Assembly: GCA_014871385.1 (NCBI GenBank)
Contig: CM026429.1
Coordinates: 12,189,783 to 12,253,782, forward strand
Reading direction: 5' to 3'
Length of the DNA stretch: 64,000 nt
Origin: Ceratodon purpureus
Taxonomy: Eukaryota; Streptophyta; Bryopsida; Pseudoditrichales; Ditrichaceae
Part shown: in pieces, positions 46,187 to 57,254 of the stretch
How positions within the stretch are numbered: position 1 is the first letter of the stretch
Layout of the letters: the number at the start of each line of letters is the position of its first letter
Notes under the pieces: generated by a model
What the model was told of the DNA's origin: nothing
Databases searched by the model: none
The model's input: only the letters and a program-made list of their open reading frames with translations
Program-made: the position numbers and the translations under genes

Positions 46187-49100
46187 ATGTCTGGAGCCGC
46201 GTCTGCGATCTTTTTACTGGACATGAAGGGCCGGGTGCTCATATGGAGAGATTATCGAGGCGATGTCTCTGCTCCTCAGGCCGAGCGGGCTTTTGCAAAG
46301 CTGATGGAGGGCGAGGTATTGTCTCTCTAGGACCCCAGTAAAAAGAATATACTTAGTTTGGCCTTCATCTAACCGGACTCTTGTACTTGTATCATTCTGA
46401 AGGCCTCTGGCTTAGGAATTTCAGATTGAACTCATCAATTTGAGTGTCAGTGTTACCCTAATTATGTGCGGTGAGGTTAGGAATACGTTGCACAAATGGG
46501 TGAAATATCTTGACTAGTAACTCGTTGCACAAATAGTTGGAACAAATCATGTACAATGTAGGCAAAATCATCCAGCAGTGTTTCAAGTAGAAACTTCAAA
46601 TTCAATGCACATTGTATTTTAGCCCTTTACCTAGATTTCGATTTTTGGGTCTATATGGTATCCAGAAATGGCTCATTGCTGCTATGGGCATACTTGTTTT
46701 CATATTTAAGTGTGATTCTTCAACAGGGTGATCCAGCCTCTCACGATCCAGTTTTGCTGGAGGACGGAGTTACTTACCTCTTCATTCAGCATAACAACGT
46801 TTATGTCATGACTGCTTCTAGGCAGAACTGCAATGCAGCTAGTCTCCTTCTCTTCCTCCATCGCATCGTCGATGTATGCACTTATACTCCTTACCGGTGA
46901 TAAATTCTTGGGAACATTCATATATTTTATAATATGTTGTCGATATGTAGATATTCTAAAGTCGCGCTGATGTTGGCTTTTCCTGATTCAATCCAAAGGC
47001 GAGCCGTTACCATTGGAGCTCATGTGGTTAGGTCGCGATTTTTCACTAACTGGCTTTAACTGGAATTTGTTTTTGTAGGTTTTTAAGCACTACTTTGAGG
47101 AGCTTGAAGAGGAGTCTTTGCGTGACAATTTTGTTGTTGTTGTAAGTATACTTGGTCTGAATCATTTTGCCGTTGTTATTCGTATTTTGATGCCGGGCTT
47201 TCTCTTGCATGTACGCGTTGCATTTCTCTTCACTCTATGTTGTCAAAAAGTTGTTCAGTGGATGTTCGGACTAGCCTAATATTCTGTTACTCCACTCTGC
47301 AGTACGAGCTTCTTGACGAGATGATGGATTTTGGATACCCGCAATACACAGAAGCTAAAATCCTTAGCGAGTTCATCAAAACTGACGCATACAGAATGGA
47401 GGTTAATCAGAGGCCTCCCATGGCTGTAACAAATGCGGTATCCTGGAGAATGGAAGGGATAAAGTACAAAAAGAACGAGGCAAGCATCTACTGTACCAGA
47501 GTACTGTATGTAGTGGTCAAAGTTTGGGAAGGATATTTGTCCGGTTGTGAGAGCAGTTGTCTCACGTTTGACCTACGCACGTTGGTGCTCAAGTTTTTGG
47601 AAGCTTATTTATGATTTATGAAGCTTATCGATTGCTTTTTCTGGAACTTGGGCAGGTCTTCCTCGATGTCGTAGAGAGTGTGAACATTCTGGTCAATAGC
47701 AATGGTCAGCTGGTTCGTTCAGATGTCGTCGGTGCTCTGAAGATGCGCACGTATTTGAGGTAAGAATTTGTTTTGTTAGATTGAAACATCATTTTTCCTT
47801 TTTTATTCCGCTTCAGCTAACTATTGACTGGGTTATCACTGCTTATTGTTGGAAATAGAACTATGGATCTCTGTTTCTCGTTCCTTGTCATAGAAAATTT
47901 TACTGTATCAAGCGTCTTACAAGAGTAATGTGGTACGTGCAGTGGTATGCCAGAATGCAAGCTTGGTCTCAATGATCGTGTTTTGTTGGAAGCTCAAGGC
48001 CGAGCTACTAAGGGGAAGGCTATCGATCTCGATGACATAAAATTCCACCAGTATGTTTCTTCTACTGGAGCAGTGTTATGCAGATTTTAGTTTTTGTCTT
48101 TGTCAACTTTTGCCATTCAGATTTCAGCTTTTGTCTACATCTTTGTGGAGTTGATCTGTGATTGTTAATGGCATGGTTGACGGTCGATTACTAGAAGTTG
48201 TTGTGAACTCTTTCATATTTCCAGCTGTCTCAAGGAGATCTTGCTAATTTTTGGGCTTTATGTGTAGGTGTGTTCGACTCGCCCGTTTTGAAAACGATCG
48301 GACGATATCCTTCATCCCTCCGGACGGCGCTTTTGATTTGATGACGTACCGCCTCAGTACACAGGTATCGCAATGCCAATTAAATTTAGCGTCAATCAAG
48401 TTATGCTACAATTGGAATGTGTGACTCGATTATATTCTCTCAGTTGTAAAACACATTCGAAGTCAATTACTAATTTTTATTATTGCTGCAGGTGAGGCCC
48501 CTGATTTGGGTGGAAGCTCAAGTAGAGCGCCATTCAAGAAGTCGCGTTGAGTTCATGATCAAAGCACGGAGTCAGTTCAAGGAGCGAAGGTACACTATTT
48601 AATATTAGAGTTGGCTTGTGAAGCTTGTGTTATCATCTCTTTGGACAGGATATTGTGTAGTTTATCCTGCGTTGGCAGTTCATTCTATCACTGTTAACAG
48701 GACTTGTAAAGCCTTGCATTACATCCAGAAATCAATGGAAACTGTTTCTTGATGGCAGTACGGCTTCCAACGTAGAGATTGAGTTACCTGTGCCAGCTGA
48801 TGCTTCAACCCCTGCTGTTCGGACATCCATGGGTACAGCTGTTTATGCCCCAGAGAAGGAGGCTCTCATTTGGAAAATCAAGTCTTTTCCAGGAGGAAAG
48901 GTACCATATTTGGCTTATATTGAATAAGCATGTTTGCTTCTCAATGCGTCTCAAATTATGGTATCAGTAGTTGGACAAATTGGAGCATAATTTGCAAGTG
49001 CATTCATGTTTGTAAGGAGTAGGGAGTTCTATCTTCATTATAGCTGTTCAATCATGGTACCTAAATTTGTAGATAATATGCTGAGAGTACTGGGACAATA

Positions 49101-49687
49101 TTTCCAAGCTCTCTATCACCATATAATTAGTTTATTTTGTCTGCTGGCATTTGATAGGAATACATGATGAGAGCAAAGTTTGGACTACCAAGCATTGAAG
49201 CCGAAGAAACTGTAGTTGAGAAGCGACCTCCCATTCGAGTGAAGTTTGAAATTCCTTATTTCACTGTTTCTGGCATTCAGGTAAACTTAGCCCTTCGCCT
49301 ATTTGTTGGAAAGCTTATACTTGCAACATTTTAGTTCCAATTTTAACAATCTTTTAGGCCTTTGGAACCAGAGGTTTGTAGTCAGGGTTTTAGAGCATCT
49401 ACTAGGACTTACCTCCAGGACATTACTGTGTTAAGATATAGGACAGAATCATCGGCTGTAAATTCCTGAGCCCAAGTGCCTTGGATTGTAGAGCAATGTC
49501 ACTTTAACCTTCGTTTGTTCCTTTTAATATGACTTGGTCTCCTTGCTCTGGTTATAACGCTAAAAGTTTTTGTGTATCTTATGTTGCGTAGGTGCGGTAT
49601 TTGAAGATCATCGAGAAGAGTGGTTATCAGGCTTTGCCGTGGGTGCGGTACATAACCACAGCAGGCGAATATGAGTTGCGTATTTAG
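46187..49687 (+). CDS. AP1M: AP-1 adaptor complex medium subunit mu
   Basis: Eleven exons: 46187-46315, 46727-46873, 47079-47141, 47303-47479, 47656-47759, 47943-48050, 48268-48364, 48492-48589, 48759-48900, 49158-49280, 49592-49687. They close to 427 residues, the family length. The product is the mu1 subunit of the clathrin adaptor at the trans-Golgi network/early endosome. It binds YxxPhi sorting signals and is needed for secretion, vacuolar sorting and cytokinesis in plants. The N-terminal longin domain (SAIFLLDMKGRVLIWRDYRGD, QHNNVYVMTA) is followed by the linker and mu homology domain from about residue 155 (RTYLSGMPECKLGLND, FHQCVRLARFEND, FIPPDG.FDLMTYRL, ALIWKIKSFPGGKEYMM). The C-terminus LPWVRYITTAGEYELRI is diagnostic. 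Intron 4 has a GC donor (GAG then GCAAGC); all others are GT-AG. Confidence 0.96.
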
Positions 49688-50792
49688 GTGTATAATCCAT
49701 GTCACATGTATTCTTTTCTTGCAAACTTCTGCTTTAGAGTTTTTGGGTTTATAGTTGTGACAAGTTTCCTCAAAGAAGAGACCAGGAAAGCTCTTTGGAT
49801 ATTTATGCTTTTAAATGAAGAACTTTTCTATTTCTTTCTACCATTTGCGGAGTTCACCACATGTTTGACAGTTGACAAGTCCACTTAAGGTGGTTCGTCG
49901 TCCCTTTTGGGTATACTATATAGGTATCCCTTCAAAATACTAGCATCTTGAGGAGTTCACTCCACACGCTTACTTATTTCTTGAGACCCCGACCCTGGTC
50001 CCATTGCAAAGCAGAGAAGTCACAATAGAAAAAATCAACAGGAAGTCTGTTAAGATACCCTAATGATAAACTGAAAACGGTCAAGAGATGGTTATAAGCG
50101 TCCTAAACTGTAGTGAGTCAAAAGATAAGCAGTACCGGTAAGAGCCACTAAGATTTCAATAGGCCGTTGCATGCGTTTCAGTCTTGCTTATTCTTCTGCA
50201 ACTGATATATGCTTCTGATACTGTACATGCTTCTGAAAAGGTTGCGAATTCTTGTGTACGAGGCCACCTCCAGTTCCTTCAGAGTTGTCCACCTTTGGGA
50301 ATCTGAATGCTCATTAAAAAAAAACTGTGTTGAGTTTATCAGCAGGACTGGAGGTAAACAAGTACACACCATATTATGTTACAAGTTTTTTGTTTTTTGT
50401 TTTATTTATTTTCAGTAATCCAACAGAAGGTACTATGAATCGAATCTGAGCCTCGTCAGATCAGGAGGCATATCTCTAGGTGTATGTGCTGTATATATCT
50501 ATTTATATTTCTTCATGTATGTTTATGTGTAACTCTCTATCTATGTATACGTAAATCTCTCTTTATCTAAGCATATGTAAATCTCTCTCTGTCTCTGTCT
50601 CTGTATATGTAAATCTCACTCTATCTATGCATATGTAAATCTCTCTGTCTGTGTATATGTAAATCTCTCTGTCTATGTATGTGTAAATCTCTCTATGTCT
50701 ATATATATATATATCTTTCTCTATCTAGATGCTGGCTTATTATATGTGCAAAATTTACTTCTGTGCAAACCGATGGTGTACATGACCAGCGC
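49688..50792. other. Intergenic DNA between AP1M (+) and the Asn-rich HMA gene (-)
   Basis: 3' flanks of two convergent genes. Apart from the minisatellite listed next, nothing is recognised. Confidence 0.45.
50470..50738. repeat. AT/CT minisatellite, about 28-34-bp units
   Basis: Repeats of a unit like GTAAATCTCTCT followed by GTCTATGTATAT, seen about eight times with variable (CT)n and (TA)n parts, ending in a pure TA run at 50700-50714. It ends just 55 bp before the stop codon of the minus-strand HMA gene and so probably lies in its 3' untranslated or downstream region. Confidence 0.8.
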
Positions 50793-53089
50793 TCAATACA
50801 CCGGAACTCGTTTGGGACCCTGCTGCCACAACTCGGCACCCTTCTTCACCTTCTTCACCCGCTTCAGAACGACGTCCGGCTTCACATTACCATAAACGAT
50901 CACCTTCTTCTGCCACTGATCACACAACACGCTCTCCACACCAGGAACATACTCCAAGCTCGCCGTTACCTTCTTCTCGCAGTTGTCGCAACAAATCGGC
51001 ACCTTGAGCTCCAGAGACTTCGACTGGCTCTGGAATAGCTGCAGACAAAGCAAACAAAAACATGTCAGCTCAACTCCAAAAATCTAAACACAAACATCTC
51101 AAAAAATCACAAATCCAAGGAAACTGAACCTGATCGATCCGAAAACATACCGAATGTTTGGGCTGCTGGCCGTAGCTCTGGACATGCGAGTCGAATCCTC
51201 GCGTCGATTGCTCCTTCCCACCGTGACCATGGCTGTGCTGCACCTTGGTGATGCCCTGGTTTTGCTGCCCAGACTTGGAAGCTTTCTTCGTGTAAGCGTA
51301 GCTGTCGTCCTCGTCCGAAGAGCTGTCTTCTCCATTGCGGTAACTGCTCATCTTGCTGCTAGATTTGCTGTGGCTCCCATGCTTCTGCCCACTCTGTGTC
51401 TTCCCAGAGTCGTAAACAACCATGTTGTTGCCACCATAAGACTGATTATAACTTCCGCTCCCCTTGCCTGACTTCTTCGACCCCATGTCATTGTCGTAAT
51501 TCTTCCCGTGGGAGTATGTGTCCCCCTTGCTGTGCTTGAGGAGAGGCTTCGAGCCCCACTTGCCTCCGCCCTTGCCGCTCCCGTACTCGTCCTCGTCATC
51601 GTCCGAGCTCGAGTCGTCGTTAGTGTAACGTTGCTGCTGCTGCTTGCTGTTGCTCTGCTTCGTACCAACTCCGTAATTCGAGTTCCCGTTGTTACTCTTG
51701 TTGCTGTAATTGTCGTCGTTGCTGTACATCTTCTTGCTGCTAGACTTGTTGCTGTATCCGTAATCGTCGTTGTACATCTCCTGCTTGCTCTTGTTGTTGT
51801 TGTTGCTAGTCTTGTTGCCATATCCGTAGTCGTCGTTGTACATCCCCTGCTTGCTATTGTTGTTGTTGTTGTTGTTGCTAGTCTTGTTGCCATATCCGTA
51901 GTCGTCGTTGTACATCCCCTGCTTGCTATTGTTGTTGTTGTTATTGTTGCTAGTCTTGTTGCTGTAATCGTCGTCGTTGTTGTTGTACGATGTCTTCTTG
52001 TTGCTCTTGGTACCATAACTGTCGTCGTTGTTGTAGCTTTTGCTGTTGTTGTTGTTGCTGCTGCCGTTGTTGTTGTTGTTGGAGCCGTGGTTCTTGTTTC
52101 CTTTGCTAGTCACGCCCATCTGCTCGCCGCCGTTGTAACTCTGGTTTGGAAAATTTTGGTTGTTCATGTGGCCGTGGGTCGGCACCATCTCTCCTTGCCG
52201 CATGTACTGCTGCTGACCGCCGTTGACGTTGCCCATGTAGCCCATCGGCATCGGCATCGGCATCTCGGCCATGGCGCCATAGCCGCGTTGAGGGACGATT
52301 CCTTGGTGAGGGAACTGGCTTTGAGGCGTCATATACTGTGGGGTCATGCTATGGAGATATGTGTCATCTTGGGTCATCCTTGTTTGCCGCATCTCTGGGT
52401 ATGGTCCGAAGCCGGTGAAGTGCGGAGAGCGTTTGTATGTGTCCGTGTAGATGTCGTCCCGCACAGCTAGTTCTGGCCTGTTGTAGGGGAGGAACTGTTG
52501 CACCTCGGGCCCGCGGGTCATCACTTGTTTCACTTGTCCGGGGTGGTAGTCGGGGTACGACATGGACGCCATTCGCTGGTCCATCCAGTATGGCACAGGC
52601 TCGTACTTGTGGAACAGCTGCACACAATAGATCATTTTTCTTAGCATCAGCACAACCATGATCAGGAGTATGCATATCGACTATCTGCCATGGCGCACAT
52701 CTGTGGAGGAACCTACACAAGAAGGTTAGCTATGCCATCTTGATAAGATGGCATGGCTTACCTTCTTGTAAAGTCTCTGTCCACTATAACAAGACCTGAA
52801 TTGGATTTAATAGCTTCGAAAATATCGTCTGCCTAATTTCTGTAAATGATTGCAGGGATGACGACATTCATGAAAGGAAATTTGCACATCGAACAACATA
52901 TGGGTGGATATGGCATGCGAAATAGTAGCAGAACAAGCAGGCAGGACTTTACAAAGAGTGCTCTAGAAACTCAACACATAACTTTCAAGATGTACAGATG
53001 GTGCAAAGTACCTCGTCCAAGGGCAGAAGGTTGGTGCTCATGTTCATGCCGTAGAAAGGTCGTGGGTCGTAGAAGTAGTGCCCTGCCAT
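50793..53089 (-). CDS. Asn-rich protein with C-terminal HMA metal-binding domain, 596 residues
   Basis: Three exons, high to low: 53012-53089, 51151-52617, 50793-51038; both introns are GT-AG in phase 0. It begins AGHYFYDPRPFYGMNM, continues Met/Pro/Gln-rich, and then has a long low-complexity centre of Asn, Lys, Ser, Tyr and Asp with internal repeats. The final exon is an HMA domain: ELKVPICCDNCEKKV with metal cysteines C532 and C535, LEYVPGVESVLCDQWQKKVIVYG, and the helix DVVLKRVKKVKKG. It ends GPKRVPVY without a CaaX box. The fold suggests soft-metal binding or protein-protein contact, with the disordered centre as a scaffold. The exon-1 boundary (E/LF, phase 0) is shared with the gene at 35783-36578. 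The long antisense frame here is a codon shadow. Confidence 0.88.
51790..51960 (-). repeat. In-frame coding repeats in the Asn-rich HMA protein
   Basis: Two near-identical 72-nt units (about 51801-51944) encode SKQGMYNDDYGYGNKT plus an Asn run. A third, shorter copy (SKQEMYNDDYGYSNKS) and a fourth degenerate one (KKMYSNDDNYSNKS) follow towards the C terminus. Asn runs of 4-6 codons are mostly AAC/AAT. This looks like recent unit duplication. Confidence 0.8.
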
Positions 53090-56000
53090 GATGACCTCCG
53101 CTCTCTCACTCTCGTTCGCTTGATCTAACCGACTGGTTGAAGACTCAACGTCCTCACTCAACTCAAACTTACTCTCTTGAGCAAGTTAACGTTACAAGAT
53201 GGAATCAACTTCCACTGATCAGGCAAATATCGCTCAAAAAATTGCAAGGTAATTCGGTCGGATGGAGAATCTCTGAACTTCGAACTAGAACTGACTTCCC
53301 GATCTCTGATGGACCCAACTCACATCACTACTAAGAATATAGCAGAGAAATCTTGGAGTCCAACGTTGACAGAAATCTCGAACAGAGCAAAATCTCTAGT
53401 AATTGGAACCAGCAAAATTGCAACTGGACTATCCCAGTACGTCTCACAAGACACAACAGATCGATCAGCTATCTTCTTCGGCCCCAAGATCATGCAAAAA
53501 TGGAGTACCTACAGTAAGTCCAAGATCAGAGCTAGAGACTGATCTAGAGAACTCACCAGTTGAGAAGGAAGACTACGAAGCGCTTGTGAAGGCAAGCGGG
53601 ACGCATCACACAAAGCAACTGATAATCCAAAACTAAACAAGCCTGCCACCATGCACTGTTTCAACGCTTGCACAAAATGAATCAAGTCTCCTTCCCTTCA
53701 AAGCGTTTGTTGTGCACCTGCAAGTCGTGTAGATCTCTCTGGTTCCTTCTGTTGCTCCCTCTCTCTGCCACTGGAATCTCTCTCTCTCCCTCTCTCAAAG
53801 ACACAAGAACACCTAAGCCGCTGCACACATGCAGTTGTAGAGACGATGAGCTCCGGAGTTGTGGCTGCTGCCTGTGGAAAGATGATTAAGCTGGTGCCAG
53901 TTCTTATACGATTTCACCACATTCAGCTCCCATGGCCGAATTGTGGTAGTGGTATCTATATCCGAATTCTCTTCTCTCGGTAACAGCGCCGGATCCTCCG
54001 GCACCTTAGATCTGTATTCCGAACTGTTCTAAAATGACCATAAAACGTACATGGCGATGAAAAACCACAATGGTTGCTTGCCTCATTTGATTGTCTCCCA
54101 TGGCCAAAGTAAGATGCGAAGCAGTATTACATGCACTTCCTGGAAACAATAAACGTGTGATGGTTTGCTTCGTACGAGGTGGGCTCAAGCACCCAGGCCC
54201 AGTTTCGGACGAAGAGAACGCCAAAGGTTTTGCTGTTTCAACTAAAGGTGGACAATGTAAAACTTACAGACCAGCCGAAGTGGACAACAAGTTGTCAAGT
54301 ACTGTAGCATGTCATGACTAATTTCATTAGCATTTCCTCTAATTTTTATGAGAATATCCACCTTTCGAGAGGGTTTTTGGCATGCCATGGTGACGGGTAG
54401 GTGAAGACATTTCCAAGCAGCCCGCTTGTGGGAGGAAAAAGCTTATTGGAGAAATCAAAATGTTTGTCAATGATTGCAAAAGAGATTAACCTCCAGGGGC
54501 TTTATCATTGGATGTGGCACTATTTCTATGTTAGAAAATAGGATTCAGAATCTGTAAACGGGCACCAAACCTGACCGACATTCGGTTTGTGAGGAATCAA
54601 ATTTGTGTAACTTGGGAGTTCGAGCTCCTGCAGCCTGGACCAGCGGTCTCCCGGCTGAGGTTTTTGAGGGCTGGACCCTTGAATTCTTCCTCACTGTGGT
54701 TTTACAAGGTGTGTGTGTGAAGTGTTTCTAAGACCACCATATTTGTTAATCATATGCACAGTTTTGTCTCTCCAACTAATATTATTAAGTTATGCTGTGG
54801 AGGCTTGACTTTCCTTGACCACTATTGCACTATTTTAAGTTGTTTCCTTGAAGGAGTTTAATAATTTTAAAAATTTCAATGGAAGTTGAGGCTTACTGAG
54901 TTTGGGAGATGCAACCGGTATTTGAATTGCAGCATTATTGATTGTTGCATGGTACAAGATATTTGGATATATTTGGATACGCTGATCAGCAAGTTTTACA
55001 TTGTCAATAGGGTGAGATCGGTGCAAGCAAAAGCAATATGATATAAACTTGATAGGAATAAATCTGGGAGTTGTATTACTTTACAAATGATCATCTATGT
55101 TTCAAACATACACATGCAAACTGACATATATTGTTTTTCATTGCAGGATATTTGTCTTGTAGGATTGAACCATTTTCACAAAATGATCATTATCTTGTAG
55201 GACGTAATTTTACAAGCCTTTCTAGCTTTCTTATTATGTCTAGGAGTCCTCCGTATACAAAAGGGTAATATTTTTCAAAAACTACATTTTGAATGATAGT
55301 TACAAATAGAATTAATTGTTAAAGAATTTACTATGGGTACTTTTATAATTATTCCAAAGGCTTTCTTTGATAAGAAACTTTATGTATATTTGATAAATAA
55401 ATAAGAGGCTATAGGTTTAAAGAATATAAAGGTAAATCATTTGTATGATGGAATTTTGTCTTTATTAATATTTAGGTTATTAGAAAAAAATATTAACTAA
55501 TCATTAAATGTAAAATAAGTCAATTGAAACTATTTTTGCTTAGATATTAAAACTTTTTTATGCTTTGAGTCCCACCTTGTTCAGACATGACAAACTATGT
55601 GTCAAAGGCTTACCATACCAAAATGAACAACCCATAGATACAAACCAAGATTTCATCATGTAATTCACTTAATTTACATTTTATTACAACATATTATTAC
55701 CAAAAAGTGTTGAAGCAAAAATCAATAAACACAAGTCATTTACTCAAAACTTTGCTATAAGAGGATGGAAAATAGACCCCTTTATTCTTCTTACAACCTG
55801 GACTAGTGTGCTGCATCCATTCCATCAACAAAGTTACTTGCAGTCAAATATAAATACCCAAAATCTTTATTGAAGACACAATTTAAAATATCAATGCCAT
55901 AGCCATTCAACATGACATGTCTATCCTTGTCCTCAAAAGAAACAGTAGAAAATAATCAATATCTCCATCAGCCACATGACCCTCCTTAGACAAATTAAAA

Positions 56001-56093
56001 GTTTGTAGTAGTCAAGACTACTTTATTAGCATCACCAACGGCAAAACTTGTTTCTTATCACGTCATGGGCTTGTTGATTGGCACAACTTCTTT
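53090..56093. other. Intergenic DNA upstream of the Asn-rich HMA gene
   Basis: 53090-53900 is mildly coding-like in base use and includes a (CT)n-rich stretch at 53725-53805. It should contain the promoter and leader of the minus-strand HMA gene. Short frames at 54006-54321 on both strands are unrecognised. 54595-54625 has a GAGTTCGAGCTCC word that resembles a pol III B box, without a matching A box. The rest is AT-rich. Confidence 0.4.
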
Positions 56094-56261
56094 TCATGCT
56101 TGCGACTGCTCACTTACCAGTGTCAAGTCACCATGTACAACACACTCGTTCAAACAAGTTCAATACATTTCGAACTTGGACCAATTCTATTCATGCTTCT
56201 GGCCGCTTATTTATGAGTGTCAAGTCGCTATATACGACACACTTATTCAAACAAGTTCAAT
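56094..56261. repeat. Diverged tandem duplication, two units with 97-bp period
   Basis: Both units contain TTCATGCTT, then GTGTCAAGTC, then ACACAC or GACACAC, and end in CAAACAAGTTCAAT. Units start near 56094 and 56190 and differ by several substitutions. Confidence 0.7.
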
Positions 56262-56326
56262 CACACGGCATTAGGAAAACTCTGGAGTCTCAAAGGGGCC
56301 TTTGATTTTCTCATGTGCTGAAAATT

Positions 56327-56542
56327 TCAAAGATATCCGTGCACTTTCTGCATTGGAACCAATGTTGCCATCTCGCTTACAGTATTGCAAGTCTCGGGGG
56401 TCCAATCAATCAACGCTTCTAGTGCAGCAAACACTGCGAGCACTGACGACACTGCTAGCAGTGCAGCTTTTGACGCTGTCAGCAGGTAGCGACATGCACC
56501 AACAGGTTTACATGAAGATGAGTAATTGGGCAGTCGGTTCAC
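56327..56542 (-). other. Unidentified minus-strand open frame with a hydrophobic helix
   Basis: A GC-richer island in AT-rich DNA. The frame has no ATG at its 5' end but reads YLLTASKAALLAVSSVLAV then EALIDWTPETCNTVSEMAT. It could be a relic exon of a membrane protein, or chance. No family is recognised. Confidence 0.2.
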
Positions 56543-57133
56543 CTAACACGGGTTTTCTTACAGTGGCCCTTTGATATCCCAAATCTCCTCATGTTTATAT
56601 TGCAGACTATGAGTCATCACCAAGGAAAACCAATTTATTCCATTGTAACACTTCATAGTCACACAGTACACTTCATAGTGACACAATACACTTCATCATC
56701 TTACTTCAGAAAAATGTAATCTTTTAAAGCCTTTAGGTCTCTCACTAGAAGAGTAAGCCAAACTTGGATGGGGAGGAATGACTATGTACTAAAAAGTAGA
56801 TGTGTTGATTTTTAAATGATTACTTAAAAATAAGAATTTTAAAACATTGGCCCTCGATCCAAAAAATATATCTTAAAGTACTAAAATAGCATTTCATGCC
56901 TATGGTCTTGTAGTTTTGCAATAAGAGAACCATTTTTGCCTCTCTCACCACAAAATCTGGTGGATTCCTCTACATTATCCACTAGGCATGTTTTTAGGCC
57001 TTGTACGAATTTCAATAGGCTTTTAGACATTTTCCTATTTTTTTGAATAGTGTAAACCCAATTCATCTTGGATTGAGTTGATGGAGCCAATTACAAATTT
57101 TACAATTGCATGGAACAAAGTTTTGGTTTATAG

Positions 57134-57254
57134 TCACTAATGGAAAAAGAGTCCTTTCCCTCCAGAAATTTTGGAGGAATTGGGCATAGTTGGAGGAGTT
57201 GTGCCCAATTTCTCCAAATTTTCTCGAAGGTAAGGACTCCTATTTCACTAGTGA
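57134..57254. mobile_element. 121-bp foldback MITE
   Basis: Nearly the whole element is an inverted repeat. The left arm TCACTAATGGAAAAAGAGTCC mirrors the right end, which reads TCACTAGTGAAATAGGAGTCC on the other strand, and homology continues inward to TTGGGCA on both sides of a short GGAGGAG loop. Such hairpin MITEs can give rise to small RNAs. The outer word CACTAGTG is shared with the palindrome at 13062. Confidence 0.8.

Noticed and set aside
51508-52470. 320-codon plus-strand open frame rich in Val, Leu and Ala
   Set aside because: It is the exact antisense of the Asn-rich HMA exon. Asn/Asp/Ser codon runs read backwards give Val/Leu/Ala, and the HMA gene has splice sites and a domain while this frame has neither.
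54595-54720. Pol III SINE head around GAGTTCGAGCTCC
   Set aside because: There is only a B-box-like palindrome; no A box, tail or second copy in the window.
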